Of a DNA stretch of 64,000 nucleotides, positions 21,101 through 33,308 are shown one piece after another (positions within the stretch are counted from its first letter, which is position 1; every line of letters starts with the position of its first letter). The notes under the pieces were generated by a model. It saw only the letters and a list, made by a program, of their open reading frames with translations. It had not been told where the DNA came from and ran no database searches. This stretch comes from Apus apus. Taxonomy: Eukaryota; Chordata; Aves; Apodiformes; Apodidae. The position numbers and the translations under genes are program-made. Where the stretch lies: assembly GCF_020740795.1 (NCBI RefSeq), contig NC_067285.1, positions 14,810,001-14,874,000 of the forward strand, in the 5' to 3' direction.

Positions 21101-24100
21101 GCTGCCGAGCAAGGTGATGGGCACAGGGGTCCTGGGTCAGCATCTCGTGGGCCTGGTCCCTTCCACGGGCCGTGGGGCTGCCACTAGATGGGGCAGTCAG
21201 GCAGCCTAACACCAGGCACGGGTCGCTCTGCCTGCGCTGCCCTGCCTGCACTGGGGTCCCACGCTCCCCGTGCCCAGCGGCCAGGTACCTGTGTACTTGC
21301 TGACACCAGCCTGGGCGGCCACATCCACCAGCACCACAACACCACGGGCAGGGTCGCTGGCAGCCACGTCCATCTCGAGCAGGGCGTGGGGGCCCACGTT
21401 GCCGCTGGCGTAGTTGGCGATGTAGATGGAGTACCTGCCGGAGCCCTGTGGCCGGCGGCAGCTCCTCAGCACCCACCCACCCAATACCCAAATCCACGGG
21501 GACCAGGGGATCCCTGCTGTAAGGCTGGATGCTCTCATGGCTCCATGGGACCAGGTGCTGCTACCATGTGCTGAGCAAGAGCTCTGCAAAGACTATGGTG
21601 AAAATTACCCCAGGAGCATGGACATGCTCCATTACCTCCAGGAGCTCTGCTGTCCCCAGGCTCAAGGTGCTGGCACATGGCACCCTGCCCCCGCCAGCAC
21701 CCCTGATGTGCTAAGTCCCCCACCCATCCCCACAGCTCGCCTTGTCCCGTGAAGCAGCTGGACCCTGATTTAGTGATAATCATTTGGAAACAAACCACTG
21801 TGGGAGGAGGAAGAAGAAAGAGCGGGTGACAGGAACATAAATCACCTCGACAGGCACGTTTATCAGCTGGCAGCAACAGTGTGGACAGGTGCCCACAGTC
21901 CCCATGGCTGGAGGGAGCTGCCTGCCTGGACAGCCAGAGGCTGCTGGGGAGCACCCCTGGCCCTGGTTGGGGCTGGGATGGGGCTGGTGTTCAGGCAAGG
22001 GGAGAGGTCCCACAGGGGAGGGCTGAAGGTGTGTGGGAGGTGAGAAGGGAGCAGAGATGCCCCCAGCCCACCTTGCCCTGCCTGCTCACCATCCGGTCCA
22101 CGCAGGCAACGGAGCGCCCGGCAAAGCGGCTGGCCACGTCTCGGTTCACCTCGTCGCTCAGGAGGTCCTCCCAGCGCCCGTTGCGGAACTTGAAGAGTTT
22201 GTCTGTGTAGGTGGCCATGCCTGGGCAGAGGGGAGGTGGGCACAGGTCAGGGGGCTTCAGCTTCCCGCCTCCTCCCAAGGAGGTTGCCCTGTGACAAGGG
22301 GAGGCTGTGGAAGGGGTACCCTTTTCCCAGAGCAGCACAAACCCCTGCTCTGTTCCCCACAGCCCCTGGCAATGCCACAGGGCCACAGTGCTGCTGCAAA
22401 AGTGCCTGTGACCCTTAAGGGCAGCCAGGAGACAAGCAGAAGAATCAACTCATTAAGGTAAAATGTGTCCCAATGGGGCACAGCCCCATAGATCATCCCT
22501 GGAAAGGTAAAAAATCGATGCAGTGCCAGGCACAGGCAGTGAGCTGCTCTGCCCGTGACAGCACCGATGGCAGCACCTGATTTAGGGACAGATGTACCAC
22601 CAGTCCAGGTAATTATGAGCATCAGGAAGACAGATCCATTGTGTGGAGGTCAGGGCAGTGGGACAGGGACATGAAGCAGAGCTTGGCTAGAGCACAAACC
22701 CACAGAGCTTCAGGAATGCCCAGTGCTGGGCTGTCACATCATGGTCCAGTCCTCAGGACAGGCATCCTAGGAGCTGGGACAGCACTGGTAGGGCAGAATT
22801 AGGCCTGGCTTGGTCCAGCTGGCACAGGAAAGCCATGCCTGGTGCAGGGCACAGCTAGGATTTGCAGCGGAAGGTCTCCGTGAAGGGGCAGCCCCAGAGA
22901 TGTCAGGGAAACTGCCATCCCACTCGGGGTGCTGTGGGGAGGGTGGTGGGCAGCTGGAAATGCTGACTTGGCAACTGGCTGGGCTCAGTGTCCCGCCCAT
23001 GCTGCCATCAATCAATGGAGCCACTCAACTGAGAAATTAACTCCAGCCCGCACACATCCCTCACACGCCGAAGGTCGCGGGCGGCCGTGCCGGGAGCTCC
23101 CCCTGAGTCTGGAGCTCAGGGCACAGCCGCCGGTGGGGCTCACCGGAGAAGGCATTGTTGGTGTTGAGGAAGTACACCTCCTCACGGCCATCCCCGTCGA
23201 TGTCACAGGCTGTCACGCCGATGGCATTGCCCTGCCGGTCCCGCAGCGCGTAGTACGGGGAGCTCCACTCGTCCTCTGCCAGGTTCACCAGCCGCCCCTG
23301 TGCCTTGTCATACTTGAGCACCAGGTTGGGGCCGTTGTACCTGTGGGAGTGAGCAGGCACAATGGCTCCCTGAGGCCTGGGGACAAGATGAAAGCCCCTC
23401 TCCCACCTCTGGGGCGTCACAAGATGTGACACCAAGTTTTCCCCATGATGGGCATAGCAAAAACTTGTGTGGCTCATGGAGACAAGGGACCCCAGGCTGT
23501 CCTCAGCACCCACATGGGGGGCTGGCTTCCAGCTGTGCGGGTGTGGGCTCAGCCTGGATTTGTTCCACCACATGTCAGGCATCCCTAGGGGAATGCTAGT
23601 GCAGGAGCTGGGTCCAGGCAACCAGCGGGGAAGGATGGGGCACAGGTCCCTGCTTGCAGCCCTTTCCTAGGGCAAGGAAACTGGCATGCCAGGCAAATCC
23701 TCTCGGCATGCCGCTCCCCACAGGCTCTCCGCCTGCTTCTGGCGGGTGCACCAGTAAACAAGTTATACAACGGGCACCGTGGCCGCTTACAAAACCCCAG
23801 CTGGCTGCTTGGCTCAGCCCTGCTGGGAGTAGTGGCCCAGGCCCCTCTGTGTGCCCCCGGGGCTGCCTGTGGTTTGCTGCCCCAGGGTGATGCTCAAGAC
23901 AGTTGGCAGGGCCAAACTCCTCTTGCCACTCTGGTGCCCTGATTCCTGCACCCCTCTCCCAGAGCGGTTCTGTGGGAGTGAGGGGTCTCCTCCAGGTGAG
24001 CACACCTGTGTGTGCAAGCCTCCCTCAGGGGTGAGCATGGTGGTGCATGCACAGAGACAGTGTGCTGGCAGCTCACAGCTGTGCCATGGTCCCTGCTGTC

Positions 24101-27100
24101 CCTCATCAGTGCCGGACCTGCTGGCAACAGCTGCTCCGTGTCCAGCCCCACTCAGGCACTGGCAGCACAGCACATGGTTGCCTGCTTCCCCAGCTCCTGC
24201 CAGCCCTTCCAAGCCATCATTCCAATAAAGGACTAAAAAAAACCTCCAGCCAATTAACTGAATCTCTGGAGAGCGCTGAGTCCTGTCAGTGGAGCTGAGA
24301 TGGCCCGGGGACACGCTGGCTCCACACTGTAGGGTAGACCCTGGCCACTGGGCAGCTGCCCCACACCTCAGAGAGGAGACCTGGCCCCAGGGCTGGGATG
24401 GGGACACCCACATTGCCCCAAGCAGGCACCCAGTTGGCATCAACACCTTATGTGAGTGCACACACACAGGTGTGTGGGTGTATGCAGACCCCCACCCCAT
24501 CGCTCTTGTGCAGAGTAGCCCCCAAGCAGGCCACATGCCCATGGAAGAGCATGGAGCTCCTGGCCTGCGGGGCCACCAGGTCCCACTGTCATCAAGGTGC
24601 TGGGTGCATCACTCACCCTGCCACCACAATCTCGAAGTCACCATCGGCATCCAGGTCGGTGACAGCCACACCATAGTTGAGTTGTGTGGGGTTGCTGTCA
24701 TAGTCAGGTGGGAGAAGACGGTGGGTAACAGCCACAAACATGGGCTCACTGCGTTGGGAGCCCTCGCTGAGCCAGGCCAGGGACAGCAGGCACAGCACCA
24801 GCATCCTGGGCACCTGGGAGAGACCTGCAGCCCGTCAGCTCCAGGAGATTGTGCTCTGTGGTGCTGAAGATTCCCCACCACCCCTGCACAAGAGACATTC
24901 TCTTTCCACCCCTTGTCACCCATCCCAGCCTGTGCCACCCCACCAGCCCTGCAACCCCTGGGCCCTGCCACAGTTCTGATACCCCAGACCCTCCTGGCTG
25001 CAGCTCACCCTTGAGGCTTCCTTGAGACAGGACTGTACCACAGTGAGCAGGGAGCCAGGTTTGAGCAGGAGCTCGGCCACCGGAGCCCATCCCATGGGAG
25101 GGACCAAGGAGGCAACAAGAAGGCTGTCGGGTGCTGACGAAGCTGGACTCAGCCCCAGCTTGCCCTGCCCCAAAGGGCCACCAGCACCCAAGCTCCTGGC
25201 AAGTCACAATGCCAATCACTGATCTCTTGACAGGGTCAGAGGTGGCAGGCAGTCACCTGGCTGGGGAGCTCATCCCCTGTCCAGCTGTCTGGTCCTCCAG
25301 AACTGGGGGAGCCCAGGGGGGTACTCTGCCAGGTGATTCCTGTATGCCTCCATTTCCCCACCCTGCTGGAACTGTTTGACCCAGGGGCAATGTGGCGTGT
25401 GCTCCTTCCAGGCTGGCCGGGGAATGTGTCCACACAGGGATGTAATCATGGGAAATAGATGCTGGGAGGAACAGGACGCTGGGAGGAGAGGCTCAATTAA
25501 CCTGGACTGCGGAGGACGGTGCCTGCCAGCACTGCTGGCAAGGCTGCGGAGATTTTGGAGTTGACTCTGACCTGGCTGTAGCAAGGGTGACGAGCAAGGT
25601 GGCACTCAGAATGGCCAGCCATTGTCACAGGCCAGGCAGTCCCCTCCAGAAGGAAAAAGCCCAGCAGTGAGCTGCATGCCCCTGGGCTGTGTGCATGAAC
25701 CCATGTGCCGGTGCTCCAGTGGGAGCAAGAGCAACCTGTCCCATCATTGCAGCCCGGAGGCATTCAGCCACCAGGCAAGGATTACTGCTCCATGTAGTCA
25801 TGCCATCCCACAGGACAGGGCTGCCCCCACTTCCTGGGGAGCCAGAACCATGCCCCAGCACAGGGATAGGGGAGAACAGCCACACTGCCAGCAGATCCCC
25901 ATGCTGCAGACTCTGCCAGCAAAGAAAGCTGTAGCAGCTGCAGCAGCTGTGTGGTGCCACGTGCCCAGCTTGGAGAAGGGAAGATGTGGGGTGGTTTAGA
26001 TTTTGGCAGATGCACCAGGCTGCAGGAGCAGCCTGCTGCTGTCTCCTCTAGGGATGGGAATGATCCCAAGGGTCTTTGGGGCACAGGATTTCCCTGCCAC
26101 AAGCAAATAGCTTTCTTGTCCACTTGGCTGGGTAGGAAGAGGCTGTCCTCCATCTGTAGAGGGGAACTTGAGCCCCACCATCCAACACACCCAGACCCCT
26201 GCATCCCACCACACAGGCCCCACTCCAATCCCACCCATCTCCAGGCACAGATGCAAGTGTGGATGTGCATGTGTATTGTGTCCACAGCTCTATTCTGTGC
26301 TGCTCCCATTCCCTCCCTGTCCTGACCCACATCCTCCCACAGCCCCCCTCTGGCACCATGCTCTTCACCATCCAACCAGACTTGGGCCACTCTGCCCATC
26401 ACACAGCCACCCTGTCTGGCACAGCTTTCCAGGGACAGGAGACCGGATCTTCCCCTGGTGCAGGTGCCTCATGCAAGGCACATGTGATGAGGTTGCACCA
26501 GGCTGCACAGGGATGGGACAGTCCCAGGGTGTCACTCCACAGTGCCAGGCAGTGGGAAGGGGAGCCTTTGCCACCCCCCCACACTGCTTCACTAAAACAT
26601 TGGGGAAAGCCACCCACATGTGGACATACGGGTGCAGGGCTGCCACTCAGCTCCCACCAATGCAGAGCAGTGCCCCTCAGCCCCAGCCAGGAGGTGGGTG
26701 GCTGTCCCCAGGCCTCCAACAGGGCTCTCCCTCTTCTGCCTCTCCTCCTGCTCCTCGCAGCTTGGCCCATTCCCCAAGTGCTCCCGCACCCCATCGAGCT
26801 GCAGCCAAAATCCCTGCAGGCTGGATGGAGACTTTCCAGGAGGAAACAATGTTCCTGATTGGAGACAAAAGGCTTTTCCCAGTGGATCCGGTGCTTGGTG
26901 CCATGGGGAAGGGATGTATGGCCCAGGGCCAGGCCATTTTTGGAAGGGGGAGGGAGGTAGGCTAAGGCTCTGCATGGCAGACCGGGAAGGCCTCGTGGTT
27001 CCCGGAGTGCTGCTGACAGCACCGAGGCCCTAGCCTGAAGCTCCAGCTGAGGTTTGAGGTGAAGGATCCTGCTTGTACACAGGGCAGAGCTCAGCCAATC

Positions 27101-28769
27101 TTGTCCCAGCAAAGCCACGTCCTGGCTTATGTTGTGGCACCTGGTGGCAAGGTGACCCCAGGAGCTGCGGTTACCCCAGGGTGCCTGCTCAGCATGGCTA
27201 AGCCTGGTGACAGGAAGCCAAGCTGTCAGGCAGGGGTAAAGGCAGTGGGAGGGTGGGAGCAAGGCAGGGGTGCTACCACCACCCAGGCTGCAGCCAGACA
27301 GCACAGGGGAAGGGTGCTGGCCCCATGGCAGAGATGCTGCATGTAGGGCTCACCTGTCTCCACACATGGCTGCAGCTGGCCATGTCCTGCGGGGAGGGTG
27401 GGATGAGATTGGGAAGGGAGCCATGGGCCAGGCAGGGCGTTGTGCCCCAGACCCCTCAACGTAAGTATGGAGATGCTATCCCTAGGACTCTTTTTGTACC
27501 CACATGCACATCTGTAGTCCTCAGCCCACATCATGGGGAGGGTGGGAGCTGGTGCTCTGTGCGGCCACCCCATCCTGCATACCACTGTCACATTGCTGCC
27601 TGCCACACCACGCACCCCAGTGATGTCATGCTCCACCACTGCAGCACCATCCCAGGCCGGGCCGCAGCCATCTCCAGCAGCGCTATGACATTGCGGGACA
27701 TCGCGCAGGGGCCTCATCATACCCCAAAGGCACCCCAGAGCAGTGACAACATGGTGACATCGTAGCACCCCATAACCTTATGCTGCATGTGCCCCACTAA
27801 CATCATATTCCTATTCCTGCCATTCCCAGGCTACCACAGCTCTTCCCACCAGGGCAGCAGACAGGCAGGAGACATCCCACAGACCCAGCAGCACAGCTGC
27901 CCAGGGAGGCCAGCAGTGCCCCCTCCACAGCACTTCAGCCCCAAGCAGCCCAGCCCCTGCAGTGCCTCTGCTCCGGCCAAAGCCCGTGAGCCCAAGACCC
28001 GCTGCTCTGGCTGCCTGCTGTGGGCTCAGAGCTGCTCCCTCCCACACGCCTCTTGCAGACCCTGGCCTGTGCATGCATCCCATCACAGATGCTTCCAACG
28101 GGCCCAAATTCCTCAGCTGCCTGATGGCCCATCCCTGTCCCCTCCCATGCAGGACTCCTGAGTGCCGGACCTGGCATGCTGGGGCTCAGCCAGCAGCAGC
28201 TAATGCAGTGTGGAGATGAGCAGTCACCTCAGCCTCTGAGCTCAGCCCAGAGGGACACCAGGTCCTTGGGGAGCTCAGACCCACCAGCACACTGCCAGCC
28301 CCTTCCCACACAGGCAGATGCACGGCTGGACCTCTGTCTCCGTTGCCCCAGCTCCTCCACAGGCTCAGCCACGACCAAGCACAAACCCTCACAGAAAGAG
28401 GAGGTATCTCTTGCTTCTCACTACCTTGATGCCTCTGCCAGCACTACCCCGGTCCCAGCCCACATCTCCATCACTGCTCCATCCTCTGAGCGCGGTCCCC
28501 CCAGCCCAGCATCCTTCCATCCCCGTTCCCATCCCATCCTTCACCTTCCTTCCTCCCGCCTTGCCGCCCTGCATCCCCTCCACGCCGCGGGGACAGGCTG
28601 CGAGCCCGGTCCCACTCCACCTGCCACTAACTTCTCTCCGGGCCGGTGACCGTGCCGGAGTTGAAAACCACCCCCTCGTCCCCGGGAAACTTCAAGGACC
28701 AGCAACCCATCTCCTACTCACGGGCCAGGGGGGCTGCGCGGCGCCCCCGCGGCGGCGGGGGGAGCGCAT
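15012..28769 (-). CDS. CRTAC1: Cartilage acidic protein 1 (EGF-extended form)
   Basis: CRTAC1 is a secreted or surface extracellular-matrix glycoprotein (also called LOTUS, a Nogo-receptor antagonist). Coding exons on the minus strand: 28722-28769, 24617-24813, 23144-23340, 22090-22220, 21289-21445, 20570-20704, 20135-20280, 19807-19943, 19068-19150, 18451-18551, 18198-18366, 17609-17754, 17433-17475, 16829-16972, then here 15501-15626 and 15012-15139; total 2088 bases, 695 residues. The protein shows a signal segment (MLVLCLLSLAW), calcium-binding FG-GAP/VCBS repeats (DLDADGDFE, DIDGDGREE, DFNRDGRVD, DFDNDQELE, DFDGDGMLD), an ASPIC/UnbV domain (NNWLRVIPRTRFGAFARGA) and a calcium-binding EGF domain (exons 13-14). 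Three terminal choices exist: this one, the short tail at 16457-16570 and the antisense exon at 13082-13329. Exon 1 is an inference; without it, translation would start at 24804. Confidence 0.9.
15501..15626 (-). CDS. CRTAC1: CRTAC1 extra EGF exon A
   Basis: A 126-base, phase 1-1 exon with good splice sites (CACCAG/ACATTG and TTGG/GTGAGT). It encodes DIDECAQGLHNCSQLC, CTNTPGAHTCQC and RHCL, a complete six-cysteine calcium-binding EGF domain. It is phase-compatible with exon 14 upstream and exon B downstream. I do not recall this domain in human CRTAC1 isoforms. Confidence 0.8.
15960..15965 (-). terminator. CRTAC1: CRTAC1 poly(A) signal, short-tail form
   Basis: TTTATT on the plus strand reads AATAAA on the minus strand, about 490 bases downstream of the short-isoform stop at 16457. 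It would end an exon beginning at 16570. Confidence 0.6.
16457..16570 (-). CDS. CRTAC1: CRTAC1 alternative short-isoform last exon
   Basis: The acceptor CTGTGCAG/CTCAAG (first base 16570) joins exon 14 in phase to read AQVAFFGGYPSAGS. The human short CRTAC1 isoform, as I recall, has AQVAFLGGYSSA here and ends LGLCLQLYAL. The matching bird ending (ILGLCLCLYAL and stop at 16457-16459) is present but one base out of frame, beyond a run of eight G at 16513-16520. With seven G the exon would be in frame and end there; as written, the frame runs on to 16035. The hydrophobic tail resembles a membrane-anchor signal. Because this is a homopolymer, an assembly error is as likely as a real change. Confidence 0.7.
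   Translation of the reverse strand, partial: LKWPFLGDIPLLGAGLGPPHRALLPLILGLCLCLYAL
20860..20945. promoter_or_regulatory. Candidate CRTAC1 intronic enhancer
   Basis: Inside the CRTAC1 intron between exons 5 and 6, a C/T-rich intron suddenly contains CTAATTGG (20866-20873), the perfect palindrome TCACCATGGTGA followed by CAAC (20917-20932, RFX X-box-like) and CTAATTAG (20937-20944). The close grouping of two homeodomain cores around an RFX-like palindrome looks like a conserved enhancer. Confidence 0.4.
24814..28721 (-). other. CRTAC1: CRTAC1 intron 1
   Basis: The 3.9 kb between candidate exon 1 and exon 2 holds no exon I can support. A 301-codon minus-strand reading frame at 26399-27304 has no recognisable domain or splice context. 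Small AT-richer islands occur around 25430-25510 and 27780-27820. Confidence 0.55.
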
Positions 28770-29130
28770 CCCGCACCGCCCGGCTCCGGCGCTCCCCGGC
28801 TTCCGACGGGGCTGGCCCGGCCGAGCGGCGCCTTATGAAGGGGCGGGCGGTGGCAGCAGCGCCAATGAGCGGGGTGAGGGGCGCCGCTGCCAATGGGGAG
28901 CGCGGAGGTGGGGCTGCGGCGCCGTGATTTACTGTCCCCATCGCAGGATGCTGCGGGAGTACTCGCCGGGGAGCATCGCCCCGGGCACTCAGCACGCCGG
29001 GGGTGGAAGTGGCGGTGGGGCTCCGGGATGTGCAGGGCATCCCTGCCCCGGCAGCCGGAGCCGCGGCGGGGAAGCTGGCTGGCTCCGCCGTCACCCCGTG
29101 GGTGCCGGAGGGGTCGGTGGCACTCGAGGT
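28560..29130 (-). promoter_or_regulatory. CRTAC1: CRTAC1 CpG island promoter with exon 1
   Basis: This CpG island holds, on the minus strand in order, two inverted CCAAT boxes (ATTGG), a CCCGCCCC GC box, a CATAAGG TATA-like string, then an ATG at 28767-28769 and 16 codons ending in the donor CCC/GTGAGT at 28722. The exon joins CRTAC1 exon 2 (acceptor TCTCCCAG/GTG at 24813) in phase 0. The spliced start is M-R-S-P followed by a basic, proline-rich leader into the signal core. The human protein also has a short leader before the same RML motif. A GAG/GTACGG donor on the plus strand at about 29128 suggests possible bidirectional transcription. Confidence 0.6.
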
Positions 29131-30529
29131 ACGGCTCCCCACCTCCTGTAAAGGCAGCTGGGGCCAAGGGGTAAGCAGAGCCAGGGGCTTGCCCCAGCCT
29201 GGGTGCAGTGGGGATTTGCACCACAGAGAAGTCCAAGTGCTGGCACGGGAGGGGGAAAGGGAATGGAGCTGGGAAGCCCCCAAAGTCCCACAGCTGGCTG
29301 CTCCCCGAGGGCTCAGCACCCTCCCTGTCCCATCATCCTGCAGGTCACTCACCTTCCCCTTCAAGGACCCCAGGAAAGACTATGGCCTGGCAGCCAATCC
29401 AAGCTGTGAGAAAGGCCCCATCTCAGGCCACTGACTTGCCCAAAATCTTGTAGCTGGTGGATGCCCAAGGCAGGATCATGCTTAGCCCACAAGGTTTCCC
29501 CGACCTGTCTTTCTGCCGTGAGGCAGCTGCGGGGCTGGGCACAGAGCTCTCTGTGTCTGTGCATGCAGAAAGCAGCTCTGGCAGGGACTGGGACAGCACT
29601 GGTAGGGCACAGGGCGACCAGGTCACCCCAGTGGAGCACATCTGCAGGTGCCCCAGCATGGAGCCTGGGGCTGTGGATACCAGGAGAGACATGCTGGGAG
29701 ACAGTGGGAGCCACAGGACCCTGGGCCATTTGGGTTGCTTTTGAGTGGCTAATCACCTGCCCTGCTAAAGCTCATATTTCTCATTCAAATATGTCTGGTT
29801 ACAGCTTCTGCCTGTTGCTCCTGGTTCCTCTCTCCCTGCTGGATTCGAGAACTCTCCAGTCCCAGTGATTGTCTCCCATGAAGATGCTTCCACATGGCCA
29901 TCAGGTACCCCTTGATTTCATTTTGGATGACCCACTCTGGCAGGGTGCCTGGCTGAGCACTGGGCTTGTTTTGTGGCTCCCTGCTGCAGGGTCCTCACAG
30001 CCAGCACAACGGCATCTGCGTTTACCATGGGCACGTTGGCATGCCAAGCAAACCCACTGGGGCTGGGAAGCTGGTCTGATGGTCATGGGTGTGCAATGCT
30101 GCACTCACATGTCCTTGTGCACCCCAGAGCTGTGGGTGTGCTCTGCCTGGTAGTGGCTCACAGCCCCCATGCCTGGCTGCAGCTTTGCACACACATGTGT
30201 GCTCAGGTCAAGCACCTCCACTGCCGAATCATTAGCTCATCCCATATTTAGTAACCACCACCTGGGTAATTATTAGCAGAAACTCTGCAAGCCAGCTCCC
30301 ACCGCCCTCCCTGTGACCAGCAGGTACAGAACACAAGCTCCAGCAGGGAGCCAGCTCGAGCATGCTGAGACTGCGAATGGTGCTGGGCACAGCAGCTCCC
30401 TGGGGCTGCAAATCCTGCCTGCCAGCACAGTGGGGCTCAGCCCTGGCCCTGAACATGTGCACACCCACTGGCAGACACAGGCAGGCCTGTGGCATGCCAG
30501 CACCCTGCCCACAGGCACCTGTACATTCA

Positions 30530-30680
30530 TGAGTGCTCACAGGGTGTGCACAGCTAAACAGGCAGCATGATGCTCACACACGCAGCTCTGCAGGGGCATG
30601 GGCTGTGTCTGTAAGGATGTGCTCACACCATGACATGCCATGGGTGCTCACACACTGTGTGCATGCAGGGCACATGTGCT
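30530..30680. repeat. TGCTCACA-rich degenerate minisatellite
   Basis: The octamer TGCTCACA recurs four times in 150 bases, within alternating purine-pyrimidine DNA (ACACAC, GTGTGTGC, GCATGC). Spacing is irregular, so it is a decayed or chance repeat. Confidence 0.4.
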
Positions 30681-32294
30681 GAGAGGGCCTTGCACACTGC
30701 AGCCCCCAGCTCATGATACTGGCACCCAGCAGGGTGATTTGGGTGATTTTCCACTTGTGGTGCTGTGAGGTGCTCCCCAATACCTACTGTTGGAGCCCCA
30801 CAGTGTCCTTCCCATGGATGCTGCCGTGTCACCAGGCTGGGACATTTGTCTATGGGGTGAGAGCAGCCGGCAGGCACCTTAGGATAACAACTGCTGTGGC
30901 TGTAAACCACAGCCCTGCATCTGTCCCTGTGTCAGCCCAGCTGTCTCCATATGACCCCTCTGCACTCACCTGTTCAGGGGTACAGTGGGGTTAGCACCCT
31001 GGGGTGGGGCATGGGTCTCTGCAAGGAGCCATGGAGGGGAGTGCAGAGCATCAGTGAAATGAGCTGGGATGTATGCAAGGACGTTAGTGGGGCAGTGAGG
31101 CAGGGAAGCCTGGCTGTGCGGCTCATGGGGGGATGTGCAGGGGACGATGGCGGTGGCGATGGGGACAATGCACAGGAAATTAGAGCGAGCAGCAGCCAGA
31201 CACGCTGCGGGGGGAAGGGAGCCACTGTGCTCCACTGAGGGCTGCAGACAGGCAGGAAGAGACTCTTCTGCTGAGCTGGGGCCAGTGTAAGCACCACCAT
31301 CTTGCACACCTGGCCCCCTCCTTTCCCATCCCCAGGGAAGAGTTGTCCCAGGTTTCCCTGGCCCTTGTTCCTGGGGTGCTTGACACATCCATGCCAGCCC
31401 AGCACCCTGGGAGTGGGGATCCCCTTGCAGCCAACAGCCCTGGCTCCCTGTATCCCTGTGCCGGGTGGCTCATCTGCCTCTCCAGGATCTCTCTGGGGAG
31501 ACAGGAGCAGGATGCTTGGGACCAATCTGCCCCTTGCTTGCTTTGCAGGGGGCAAAGGGCTGTTTGTTGACAGTGCCAAGTGCTCTGGCCAGCCAGGGTG
31601 AGCCTGCTGGGAGGTGGCAGTGCCAGGTGAGTCCCATGGGCCTCACAGGGACAGAACTGCTCTAGGGGTTGGGGGACCCTCATCAGGACAGGAATCTGCC
31701 CAAGATTAGCTGGGTTCATGCAGCACCAAGTCTGTCCCTTCAAGCAAATTCCAGATGTTGCAACACAAACTGGGTGCAGGTGAGCAGAGCAGTGCTGACT
31801 CCAGGCACTAACCTCCAAGATTCCTCACTGGAGCTGTCATTCCTCTTTCTAGAGGATTGCAAAGGCCGAGACACCTGCACACAGCCTTGTGGGTGCACAG
31901 CACACACAGAGTCAGCACACTCACATGCACCTACATGCACGCAGGCAGCAGTCTGTGTGCAACCGCCCCATCTGCACAGACGCTCTCTGTACACACATGG
32001 TGTGTGAGCACCCAGTGGGCTGCCTAAATGTGTGCCCAGCCCATGAACACACACACACACAGCTGCACTCACGTGTGCATGCTGCCCTGCACACTTCTAC
32101 TCACTGCACCCACATGCTCAGCCAGGACAGCAGCCAGGCGGGCTGCACCAGCCACCTTTGCTGCTTTTTCACACTAGAAGAGGGCACATGCTGCTGAGGG
32201 ACTGGCTCCTGCCTGGCACTGCTTCCTTCTCTGGAGGGGCAATGCTGGGACCTCCCTGCTCTGGGGGTCTAATTTCCACCTTGAATATATTCAT

Positions 32295-32307
32295 GGATAA
32301 TTAATCC
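32295..32307. promoter_or_regulatory. OTX/PITX-type paired site
   Basis: GGATAATTAATCC places two inverted TAATCC-like half sites around AATT in an AT-rich island (32270-32350). Confidence 0.25.
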
Positions 32308-33295
32308 CCCACAGTCATTCCTGTGCTAACGCTGTCTTTAGCTGAAGTAGCTCTTCTTGTCCCTGGCATTTAACCCGTTGACAGGTTTACAGTGATCGCT
32401 CCATTCCCCACAGCCTGCCCTGTGCTGGGCTTGAGCCACGGTCTTCCCATCGCTGGTCTCCTGGGCTCTGCCTCCCGTGGCAGCCCTGTGATGCCTCTGC
32501 TCCCCCTCCCAGGCTGGCTCCAACACAGGCAGGTCCCTTGGGACCCATGCAAGGATGCAAACAAGTCCCAGACCTGCCAGAAATTACTCTCCTGATACCT
32601 CCTAGATTTATCTTTCCTCTCCCATGACTGCATGCCTATCGTGCAGTGGCTTGCAGTGAAGGACTCCCACACTGAGCTGGCTGCCCACTTCATCCCTCTC
32701 CTCCCTGCTGTCCCCTCCCTGTCACTGTCCTGCAGTGTCTGACTTCCTGCCTTGCCTATGGACCCCTGCCTGTTCTGGTCCTGCATCCCAGGCCAGCTTG
32801 CTGCTCCCTGGTGCCTGGACACTTCCCAACTTGGAGGCTCTTTGTGCTGAACCAAACAGTGACCTGGGCACTGTCACACATCCCAGTGGCTCCCTGTGAA
32901 CTGCTGCTTGCCAGCACCCTTCCTTGGCCCCCTCCTCCTGCCAGCAAAGTCCCTCTTAGGCACTTGCTGGGCATGGGAAGCCCTGGCAAAGCATCATAAC
33001 AGAGGCCAGATCAACTTCAAGGTGTGTTTAATCTCTTCCAGTTCCCTTCATCACAGACTTACCACACCCCTTGCAGCAGCTGGACATGAAGCCTGGGCCC
33101 TGGGTGCTGCTCAGCCAGGGGGCCCCAGGGGTACCCAGCCTGGGATCCCCAGCCCTGCAGCTCTCTCCTACCCCAGCCTTTACTCTGCACAGCCTTCCCA
33201 AGACCCCACATGGTCCCCATCCACTCCTGTCACTGTGTGCAGTGCCCCTGGGTCCCCACTTGGACTCTTCCTGTCGCCGGGACATCATTAGAAAT

Positions 33296-33308
33296 GTTAA
33301 TTATTAAT
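33296..33308. promoter_or_regulatory. HNF1-like palindrome
   Basis: GTTAATTATTAAT matches the HNF1 consensus GTTAATNATTAAC at 12 of 13 positions, within an AT-rich island at 33280-33325. Confidence 0.3.

Noticed and set aside
26399-27304. 301-codon minus-strand frame in CRTAC1 intron 1
   Set aside because: It has no domain, no conserved motif and no fitting splice sites, and similar long frames are common in GC-rich introns here.
28949-29151. Plus-strand ATG frame in the CRTAC1 CpG island ending near a GTACGG donor
   Set aside because: It is Gly/Arg-rich with no recognisable protein. It could at most be a divergent noncoding transcript, for which there is no evidence.
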